Below, one piece after another: positions 22,736 through 28,755 of a stretch of DNA of 28,755 nucleotides. The notes under the pieces are model-generated. The model was given only the letters and a program-made list of their open reading frames with translations, was not told where the DNA came from and did not search any database. This DNA comes from an uncultured Mailhella sp. (lineage in GTDB: Bacteria > Desulfobacterota > Desulfovibrionia > Desulfovibrionales > Desulfovibrionaceae): assembly GCA_948482415.1 (NCBI GenBank), contig CAOMFZ010000003.1, positions 1-28,755 on the forward strand, read 5' to 3'. Within the stretch, counting starts at the first letter, position 1, and each line of letters opens with the position of its first letter. The translations under genes and the position numbers were made by a program.

Positions 22736-24882
22736 TACTCAATAAAAAATTGCAGAGAATTATTCATGAAATGAAATGGGAAAGCTTTCGCCCCATTCAA
22801 AATGAAGCAATTCTGCATCTTATTAATTCGCCCAGTGATGTGATTTTATCTGCCCAAACCGCAGGAGGAAAAACAGAGGCCGCCTTTCTGCCGATTATTT
22901 CCCAAATTGCAGACAGCGGCGAAAATGCTGTAAAAATAGTGTACATTTCACCGCTGAAGGCCCTGATTAACGACCAATTTTCAAGAGTTGAATCTTTGTG
23001 CAAAAATATGGATTTTCCCATTACCAAGTGGCACGGCGATGCAAACCAGTCAAAAAAGACGAAACTTATCAAAGACCCTGCCGGGATTTTGCTGATAACG
23101 CCTGAATCCATTGAATCGTTATTCCTGAATAAAACGGAATACCTGAAATCTTTATTCGGCAGTATGGAATATATTGTCATTGACGAAATCCACAGTTTCA
23201 TTGGCAATGAACGCGGAACACAGCTTCGCAGCCTGATGAACAGGCTGGAGGATATAACGGGCATACATCCTTATAAAATCGCCCTTTCCGCCACCATCAG
23301 CAATATTGAAGATATTGCCAAATGGCTTAATCCGGACAGCCCCAATTCTGTGAAAATCATACAGGATACCAATAAGCCAAAAGAAACAGTCGGACTTATC
23401 AAATGCTATGCGCGCAAACCTGCCAATAAAAAAAGCAGCAGCAATAACAGCGGGGAAAGTAATAACAGCGAAGAATTTTCTCCGTTGAAACAGGATTTAT
23501 TCAAGGTTATCCGGCAGGGAAAAAATTTAATTTTTGCCAATTCCAAAATGCTTCTGGAAGAATACTGCGACGCCATGCAGACTATGGCTTTGCAAAACAA
23601 TCTTCCCAATATTTTTTATATTCACCACGGCTCGCTGGCAAAAAACATCAGGGAAGAATGTGAACAGCTATTAAAAACGCAGCCCAATATTTCCGTTTTT
23701 TGTACCGGTACGCTGGAGCTCGGCATTGATATCGGCAATGTAAACAGGGTACTTTTTCTCACGCCGCCCTTTTCTGTTGCGTCCATGACACAGCGTCTGG
23801 GACGTTCCGGCAGAAAGAAAAATACGCGCAAAGAATTTCGCTTTTTTCTGGAAGAAAATGCACTGAATGAAAATTCGGACTGGGAAGATAAATTAAGAGT
23901 ACAATTAATTCAAAGCATTGCCATAGTCGAGCTCATGATACAAGGTTTCAGCGAACCGCTCAATACCGCTACCTTTGATTATTCTACCTTTGTCCATCAA
24001 ATTTTATCGTACTTAGGACAAAGCGGCGGCGCAAATGCTTCTGAACTATATCATGCCATTGGCGAAACAGCATTTAATCATGCCTTTTCCAAAAAAGATT
24101 TTATTGAAATCCTGCAAAATCTCTATGCGGAAAAAATTATTTATCAGCTTGCGGATAAAACAATAACGCTGGATAAAGCAGGTGAGAAAATTGTTGAAAG
24201 CTATGAATTTTATGCCGCCTTTGCAGCTGCAAAAGAATGGAAAGTCCTCTATAACAACAGAGAAATCGGACAGCTCTCTGAAACAAACAGCATGTTTTTA
24301 GAAGAAGGGGCAAATTTTCTTTTAGCCGGCAAGCGCTGGGAAATTGCAGAATTAAAAAAAGCAAACCGCGTCATTATCGTCAAAAAAGCAGAAAAGAAAA
24401 AAAGCATAAAATTCAACAGCGGAACGCAAAATACGCATCAGGCAATTCAGCAGAAAATGCTGGAAATCTATCAAACGAATTTTATCCCCGGCTATCTGTC
24501 CAAAAATTCTCTTCCCTTTTTGCAGGAAGCATTTGAAACGTACAAAACAGCTATTGCCGCTCCAAACAGCAATATTCTTGTCACCTTAGAGGGAACGCGC
24601 ATTCAAAACACCCTGGCGTTATTATTGAAACAGGCGGAAATTGATGCGGAAAATATTGAAACAGGCTTTTTTTACGCAAAGGGAAGACAGGAACTGGTAA
24701 AAATTCTCAAATCCATTGATTTTTCAGCTCTTGATAAAAATGCGCTTATCAATTTAATTGACAGACCGTTTAAATATAAAAAGAAATTTGATTATTTATT
24801 GCCTGATACGGTTCTGAACAAATCCTATACACAGGAATGTCTGGATTTTGAGGGAGCAGAAAAATTTATTGAAAAATTATAA
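22720..24882 (+). CDS. Lhr/BrxHI-like superfamily 2 DEAD-box helicase
   Basis: SF2 helicase of 720 residues. Motifs in order: FRPIQNEA (about 23-30), motif I AQTAGGKT (45-52), motif Ia SPLKALIND (77-85), TPES (127-130), motif II DEIH (155-158), motif III SAT (190-192), motif V TGTLELGIDIG (about 329-339) and motif VI QRLGRSGR (358-365). The PLKALIND and DEIH variants point to the Lhr-like branch, to which BrxHI of type 2 BREX belongs. A Ser/Asn-rich linker (about 235-255) separates the two RecA lobes. The C-terminal half (370-720) has winged-helix-like and unassigned regions, as in Lhr-type enzymes. It probably unwinds or translocates on DNA or RNA with ATP. The ribosome-binding site (GGAAA) is weak and the only upstream in-frame codons run into a stop, so the start is fairly secure. 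Confidence 0.88.
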   Translation: MEAFDLLNKKLQRIIHEMKWESFRPIQNEAILHLINSPSDVILSAQTAGGKTEAAFLPIISQIADSGENAVKIVYISPLKALINDQFSRVESLCKNMDFPITKWHGDANQSKKTKLIKDPAGILLITPESIESLFLNKTEYLKSLFGSMEYIVIDEIHSFIGNERGTQLRSLMNRLEDITGIHPYKIALSATISNIEDIAKWLNPDSPNSVKIIQDTNKPKETVGLIKCYARKPANKKSSSNNSGESNNSEEFSPLKQDLFKVIRQGKNLIFANSKMLLEEYCDAMQTMALQNNLPNIFYIHHGSLAKNIREECEQLLKTQPNISVFCTGTLELGIDIGNVNRVLFLTPPFSVASMTQRLGRSGRKKNTRKEFRFFLEENALNENSDWEDKLRVQLIQSIAIVELMIQGFSEPLNTATFDYSTFVHQILSYLGQSGGANASELYHAIGETAFNHAFSKKDFIEILQNLYAEKIIYQLADKTITLDKAGEKIVESYEFYAAFAAAKEWKVLYNNREIGQLSETNSMFLEEGANFLLAGKRWEIAELKKANRVIIVKKAEKKKSIKFNSGTQNTHQAIQQKMLEIYQTNFIPGYLSKNSLPFLQEAFETYKTAIAAPNSNILVTLEGTRIQNTLALLLKQAEIDAENIETGFFYAKGRQELVKILKSIDFSALDKNALINLIDRPFKYKKKFDYLLPDTVLNKSYTQECLDFEGAEKFIEKL

Positions 24883-25656
24883 TCAGCCCTGCAACAGTTT
24901 AGTATAAACAGCTAAATCCACATCTTTGAAGACATTAAAGATTACATGCACATCAGGGGCAAATTCCTTTTGGCAGGCTTTGACGGTCTGTACAGCCAGT
25001 TCCCCTGCCCGCTGATTGGGGAAATGAAAAACACCTGTGGAAATACAGCAAAAAGCAAGACTTTTTATCTTGTTCGCCGCAGCCTGCCGCATACAGGAAC
25101 GATAACAGGAACAAAGCAAATCCTCATCGCGTTTTGTCAGTCTTTGTCCCACAACAGGTCCGACTGTATGAATAACATACCTGCAGGGCAAATTATAGGC
25201 AGGCGTAATTTTTGCCTGTCCGGTTTCTTCTTCATGTCCTTGTGCGGCAATGATTTCACGGCATTTTATTCTCAGCTGCAAACCGGCAAAGGAATGAATG
25301 GCATTGTCTATGCACATATGCAGCGGCACTAAACAGCCGAGCAGCGTTTTATTGGCAGCATTGACAATGGCGTCCGCAGCCAGCAGAGTAATATCTCCCT
25401 GCCACACAGAACAATTTTTTTGCAGCTGCGGCAAATCCTGCACGTTCTGCACAGGGCGGTATTTCAGTTCTTCCTGCAAATATTCGTCCTGCAAAGTAAA
25501 ATATGTATCCGGCAAGTTCTTTCCCTGCCACACATTCATAAGTGCCCGAAAAATATCTTTTTTCTCGGCTAAATTCTTCGCAGGTGCAAAGCGCATATTC
25601 CCCACTTGTTCTTGTAAAATTTGTATTAAATAATCAAGCCGTTCTTCCTGCTGCAT
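24883..25656 (-). CDS. Zinc-type macrodomain protein-ADP-ribose hydrolase
   Basis: Macrodomain protein of 257 residues resembling the zinc-dependent protein-ADP-ribose hydrolases (the SirTM-associated type). An N-terminal helical extension (1-75) precedes the macrodomain. ADP-ribose-binding motifs are WQGDIT (85-90), AIVNAAN (96-102) and ISTGVFHFP (205-213). The zinc site typical of this branch is seen as C108, H113 and C115 in the LLGCLVPLHMCIDNAIHSFAG stretch. It should remove ADP-ribose from modified residues. Its stop codon is directly adjacent to the helicase stop, on the opposite strand, with no base between. No sirtuin, ADP-ribosyltransferase or lipoate gene lies next to it in the window. 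A functional link to the TerB cassette is possible but unproven. An AGGG-type ribosome-binding site lies about 9 bases upstream of the ATG. Confidence 0.85.
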   Translation of the reverse strand: MQQEERLDYLIQILQEQVGNMRFAPAKNLAEKKDIFRALMNVWQGKNLPDTYFTLQDEYLQEELKYRPVQNVQDLPQLQKNCSVWQGDITLLAADAIVNAANKTLLGCLVPLHMCIDNAIHSFAGLQLRIKCREIIAAQGHEEETGQAKITPAYNLPCRYVIHTVGPVVGQRLTKRDEDLLCSCYRSCMRQAAANKIKSLAFCCISTGVFHFPNQRAGELAVQTVKACQKEFAPDVHVIFNVFKDVDLAVYTKLLQG

Positions 25657-25681
25657 AGTCTTTACCCTGACAAATTTTTTC

Positions 25682-25792
25682 TAGAGCATTTCCGAAAGAT
25701 ATTCAGAATATATTATTATAAAGCTTAAAAAGTTTTGTAAAGGGGTGCAGGGGAAGAAACTTTTACTAAAAGTTTTTCCCCTGCATAAAAAT
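25682..25792. repeat. Dispersed hairpin repeat, copy 1
   Basis: About 110 bases matching a second copy at 28650-28755 in the same orientation. Shared blocks include GAGCATTTC, AAGCTTAAAAA, TTTTGTAAAGGGGTGCAG and the hairpin at 25746-25785. There GCAGGGGAA-g-AAACTTTT pairs with AAAAGTTTTTCCCCTGC around an ACT loop with one bulged G. It sits upstream of the macrodomain gene. It resembles small intergenic palindromic repeats that I associate with Desulfovibrio-type genomes. Confidence 0.75.
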
Positions 25793-25821
25793 TTCTAAAA
25801 TTAAACGGAAATCCTCAAAAT

Positions 25822-25855
25822 AAAAAAATCCCCTTTCACACAAAGCAAAAGGGGA
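25822..25855 (-). terminator. Rho-independent terminator of tolB
   Basis: On the minus strand TCCCCTTTT pairs with AAAGGGGA around a loop of about ten bases, and seven T residues follow. It starts 17 bases beyond the tolB stop codon. Confidence 0.8.
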
Positions 25856-25871
25856 CGATTTTTCATATTTT

Positions 25872-27179
25872 TTATTGAGGAATTTTTCCCCAGCGCGGGA
25901 AATAGGCATTGCCGTTGCCTGTGGGCACGCGCTTTGCCGTTCCGCCGTGACGGGTAATCAGATAAACTTGTTTTACCCCTGTTCTGTTGGAAACAAAGGA
26001 AAGGAAATAACTGTCAGGCGCAAAGGAAGGCTGTTCGTCTCTGCCCGGACCAAAGCTGACCTGACGTTCAATGCCTGTCACAAGGTCATGCACAAAAATT
26101 CTGTGTCCTTCCGGGGTTCCCTTTGTATAGGCAACGACTGTTCCGTCAGGGCTGATAGTTGGTTCCGTATTATAGGTACCTGTTTTACTTACTCTTGTGG
26201 TTGTGCCTGTGCTGAAGTCTTTCAGGAAAATTTGCGGTCCGCCCAAACGGTTGGAAGTGAAAACCATTTTTGTTCCGCTGTGGTCAAAGGTGGGGGAAAC
26301 ATCAATAGATGCGCTGTTTTCCAACACACGTTCCCGTTTAAAACGGTGATCAAGCAAATAAATATCAGGCTGAGATCCGGAAGACAGGCTGACTGCAACT
26401 TTGTTGTCAGGCATGAAGCTTGGACCAATAACCGTATTGCCGGGGAAACGGATACGCTGTACTTTGCCGTTGGCACTTTGCCAAACGCCAAGCGCATGGG
26501 AGCCTTCGTCAATGTGGCTGAATACAATATAGCGTCCGTCAGGAGACCATGCCGGAGACATGGCAATACCTTTCAAAGAAGTAATTTGCCGTAAATGTTT
26601 GCCGGTTGGGGAAACAATCCAGATATCACGTTTGCTTTTGCTTTCATCTTTGGCAAAGGTCAGGGTTGAAAGGAAGAAATCGCCGCTTCCTGTCAGTACT
26701 TTCATCAAATCAGCGCAGAATTTATCCGCAACTGCTTCTGTTTCTTTGTCGGTGATATTATTATAGGCATTGCCAAAAATAAATTTACCTGAAAATGTTT
26801 CAAAAACGCGAAGTTCCACCTTGCTGCCGTTGCTGTCGCCGCCCGGCCAGTATGCTGTAATCAGCAAATCCGCACCGCCAATCTGAAAACGGCGGAAATC
26901 CAGATTTGCACCGCTCCATGCGCTTAAAACCGTTCCGCCTAAAATATTGACGTCAGGAACTAAATTCATAAAAGGCAAATAGGACAAATTATAACGAATT
27001 TTACTGTCGAGATCCACCCCTAAGCCCTTTGCTTCAACATTGGGCGCAGTAAGCGGTTTTGCCATGCTTAAATTAACAATATTTTGCCCCGGACCGTAAA
27101 TATCCACCATGGTTGCACTGTAAGCAGGCGCAGCCAAGACCAAACAAAATAAAAAAACAAAGGAAAATATTTTTTTCAT
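25872..27179 (-). CDS. tolB: Tol-Pal system beta-propeller protein TolB
   Basis: Periplasmic TolB of 435 residues, which bridges Pal and the inner-membrane TolQRA complex during outer-membrane constriction. A signal peptide of about 22 residues ends near AYSA. An N-terminal alpha/beta domain (to about 160) contains VDIYGPGQNIVNLSMAKP and DFRRFQIGGADLLITAYW. A beta-propeller follows, with repeated blade motifs SPAWSPDGRYIVF, SPTFDHSGTKMVFTSNR, EPTISPDGTVVAYT and QPSFAPDSYFLSFVSNRTG, ending YFPRWGKIP. I prefer the ATG at 27179 over a TTG two codons upstream, since AAGG is then about 9 bases away. No other tol or pal gene is in the window apart from the cpoB-like lipoprotein at 2564-3580. Confidence 0.93.
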   Translation of the reverse strand: MKKIFSFVFLFCLVLAAPAYSATMVDIYGPGQNIVNLSMAKPLTAPNVEAKGLGVDLDSKIRYNLSYLPFMNLVPDVNILGGTVLSAWSGANLDFRRFQIGGADLLITAYWPGGDSNGSKVELRVFETFSGKFIFGNAYNNITDKETEAVADKFCADLMKVLTGSGDFFLSTLTFAKDESKSKRDIWIVSPTGKHLRQITSLKGIAMSPAWSPDGRYIVFSHIDEGSHALGVWQSANGKVQRIRFPGNTVIGPSFMPDNKVAVSLSSGSQPDIYLLDHRFKRERVLENSASIDVSPTFDHSGTKMVFTSNRLGGPQIFLKDFSTGTTTRVSKTGTYNTEPTISPDGTVVAYTKGTPEGHRIFVHDLVTGIERQVSFGPGRDEQPSFAPDSYFLSFVSNRTGVKQVYLITRHGGTAKRVPTGNGNAYFPRWGKIPQ

Positions 27180-27209
27180 TCTCAAAGACCTTTTTGAAAT
27201 TCAAAGAAC

Positions 27210-27237
27210 CTTATAGCACATTTTTTTCTGTATTCAA
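27210..27237 (-). promoter_or_regulatory. Candidate sigma70 promoter of tolB
   Basis: On the minus strand TTGAAT (27232-27237) and TATAAG (27210-27215) are spaced by 16 bases, giving a leader of about 25 bases before the tolB ATG. This suggests that tolB need not be co-transcribed with the gene at 27302. Confidence 0.45.
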
Positions 27238-27301
27238 ATTATTTTTTAAATTGTAATATATTGAATTTATTATACTATAAAATTTAGGTGCTGAAATTAT
27301 T

Positions 27302-28564
27302 TTATGGATTGGTCTGTGTACCGACAGTCATTTGCGCATTAGCCGTATTTTGCGTACCTGCGGTATTTTGCGTTACGCTGATATCTCTTTGGGAAGCTGT
27401 ATTTCCCTGCTGTGCAGAAACTTGCGGAGCCAGAGGCTCACGCGCTATGGGATTTTGCCCTGAAAAACCTTGTCCTTGAGGATTGCTGTTATTTCCTGTA
27501 ATTGCCGGATTTGCAGACGTTGCAGGACTTACCGGGTCAAAAGGGTTGCTGGGAATGGCAAAAATATCATTTTCAGTACCGCCGCCAAGAGGTGTTACTG
27601 TCCTTGGCGGATTAGCGGGAGAAGCCGCAGAACCCACTGCATTTGCTGAATTTGCAGGACTGGCAGGGGTGGCAGGATTTACAGAATTTGCAGGGCTGAA
27701 AGGAGCAGAGGAACTGCCTGTATCAGCAGCCTGACCGGCAGGAGCGGCACTGCCATGAGCCTCGTTTACTGAATTTACAGGAGAATAGAAATCGGAATTA
27801 TTGACACTGCCGTTTTCAGCTGCGGCAGGCGCAGTTGTTCCCTGAACTTGTACTTGTCCTGGAATTTGTTCCGGCTTCTGTCCTGTCAGCTGTGTAAATT
27901 GTTCCAGCGGGATACAAATTTCTCCGTCTTTTTGCTCCAATAAAATTATCTGTCCGCTGGCAAGCTTTTCTTTTATGGCGTCCAGATTGATATTTTGTGT
28001 ACTATTTGCCTGTATATTTGCCGCTTTTGACGTATTGTTTTTTGTCGTACCTGATTTAGTTTTATTTGCCTGTGCGGTTTGGCTTTTTGATTTTGTGCTT
28101 GATTTTTTACCATAATACCGGGTGGGAGCATTGCCTGCGGCAGGGTCCTGATACAGTTTTTTGCGGGGAACAAGAGAAGTCCATACAGAATTACGGAGCA
28201 TTTCCACCTGCATATTGCTATGATAAGGAGAAGAAGCATAATCGCCGAACAGGGATTTTGAACCGGCGGTACCTGCTGTGCCCTGACTTGCCGGTGCAGG
28301 CGCAGAACTTTGATTTTGTGTATTATCAATCGTGGTTGTTTGTGTATTTCCCTGTGCAGAAGCAGAATTATTAATCGTTACATTAACCTGCACAGGTTCT
28401 GTTGTCGTTTTTGTCGTTGTTGTTTTCGTGCTTTGGCTTGTTTGATTGGCTGTCTGTGCCGCTGCCTGTCCTGATACTTGTCCGGATGACGGTACTGCCG
28501 TCTGCGCAAAAGCAGGCAGTGCAAAAACACAGCTCAAAAGAATAAGAGAAAAAGATTTTTTCAT
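27302..28564 (-). CDS. Secreted low-complexity repetitive protein, function unknown
   Basis: I do not recognise a family. The 420-residue protein has a clear signal peptide (MKKSFSLILLSCVFALPAFA, cleavage after residue 20). An Ala/Gln/Ser/Thr-rich stretch and a run of alternating Thr/Lys follow. A short folded-looking core (about 105-240) includes FGDYASSPYHSNMQVEMLRNS and a segment GQIILLEQKDGEICIPLEQF. The C-terminal half is dominated by imperfect repeats such as SPANSVNP, SPANSANA and SPANPP, and ends in QNTAGTQNTANAQ-type repeats. Such composition suits an extended, possibly surface-exposed or periplasm-spanning protein. It lies just upstream of tolB on the same strand, with 122 bases between the genes. 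AAGG and GGTG near the ATG serve as ribosome-binding site. Confidence 0.7.
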   Translation of the reverse strand: MKKSFSLILLSCVFALPAFAQTAVPSSGQVSGQAAAQTANQTSQSTKTTTTKTTTEPVQVNVTINNSASAQGNTQTTTIDNTQNQSSAPAPASQGTAGTAGSKSLFGDYASSPYHSNMQVEMLRNSVWTSLVPRKKLYQDPAAGNAPTRYYGKKSSTKSKSQTAQANKTKSGTTKNNTSKAANIQANSTQNINLDAIKEKLASGQIILLEQKDGEICIPLEQFTQLTGQKPEQIPGQVQVQGTTAPAAAENGSVNNSDFYSPVNSVNEAHGSAAPAGQAADTGSSSAPFSPANSVNPATPASPANSANAVGSAASPANPPRTVTPLGGGTENDIFAIPSNPFDPVSPATSANPAITGNNSNPQGQGFSGQNPIAREPLAPQVSAQQGNTASQRDISVTQNTAGTQNTANAQMTVGTQTNP

Positions 28565-28649
28565 AATACACCAAACCTTTTATAAAATCTCATTATTCTT
28601 TTCGGACACTATAAAAAAAAGATTAGGGATTTTTATGCGGCTCAAATTG

Positions 28650-28755
28650 GAGCATTTCTGGAAATAATTGCAAATAAATTTTATAATTAAGCTTAAAAAA
28701 TTTTGTAAAGGGGTGCAGGGGAAGAAACTTTTACTAAAAGTTTTTCCCCTGCAAA
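28650..28755. repeat. Dispersed hairpin repeat, copy 2 (cut by window end)
   Basis: Second copy of the repeat at 25682-25792, in the same orientation, with the hairpin at 28714-28753 identical to copy 1. The left part is more diverged, the hairpin and the AAAGGGGTGCAGGGG block are exact. Its right border may lie beyond the window. Confidence 0.75.

Noticed and set aside
19247..24882. Calling the cassette a BREX system
   Set aside because: Only the BrxD-like and BrxHI-like pair is present. No PglX methyltransferase, PglZ phosphatase, PglW or BrxC/PglY ATPase is encoded in the window, and a TerB protein leads the operon instead.
25682..28755. CRISPR array or transposon ends
   Set aside because: Only two hairpin repeats about 3 kb apart, in direct orientation, with no spacers, cas genes or transposase between them.

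Overview
The window reads as chromosomal DNA of a moderately AT-rich member of the Desulfovibrionaceae or a close relative. This is inferred from the gene set and gene order, not from a marker-gene match. Supporting signs are the block M23 peptidase - xseB - ispA - dxs, the purB-pyrE-L,D-transpeptidase run, a lipoprotein-type CpoB/YbgF, a YedE-type selenium-associated transporter, and a dispersed intergenic hairpin repeat of a style I associate with this family. No rRNA, tRNA, CRISPR array or insertion sequence was seen. All stretches without a gene are shorter than 300 bases.

Layout. 15-3580 (minus strand) is a three-gene run, cpoB-like lipoprotein - dprA - xerC, with 3-nt and ATGA junctions behind one good promoter. 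3781-4863 is a lone, AT-richer ParA-type ATPase with no ParB. 5032-5244 is rpmB (L28). 5394-6365 is a single-pass membrane protein of unknown function. 6495-10008 (minus) is purB - pyrE - L,D-transpeptidase. 10183-10293 is a 36-residue very basic protein with its own promoter, ribosome-binding site and terminator. 10411-11760 is dgt. 11886-12290 is an OsmC-family protein. 12422-12534 is an intergenic element that folds on paper into nested stems, followed by the YedE transporter. 13687-13805 holds a micro-ORF interrupted by TGA with a hairpin just behind it, and then a strong terminator that ends exactly at the start codon of a GT9 glycosyltransferase. 14906-19126 is the M23 - xseB - ispA - dxs operon (envelope plus isoprenoid precursor supply).

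19247-24882 is the most interesting block. It is a tightly packed three-gene cassette encoding a membrane-anchored TerB_N/TerB/TerB_C protein, a DUF2791 (BrxD-like) P-loop ATPase and an Lhr/BrxHI-like SF2 helicase. It abuts, with zero bases between the stop codons, a convergent zinc-type macrodomain (ADP-ribosyl hydrolase) gene. The ATPase/helicase pair resembles the accessory pair of type 2 BREX, but no PglX methylase or PglZ is present in the window. I read it as a candidate stress or phage-defence system.

25872-28564 (minus) holds tolB and a secreted, low-complexity Ala/Asn/Pro/Gln/Ser/Thr-rich protein. Two copies of a hairpin-bearing repeat of about 110 bp lie at 25682-25792 and 28650-28755.

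All functional assignments are by motif recognition from the translated sequence. No database search was possible, so promoter, operator and RNA-structure calls are candidates.
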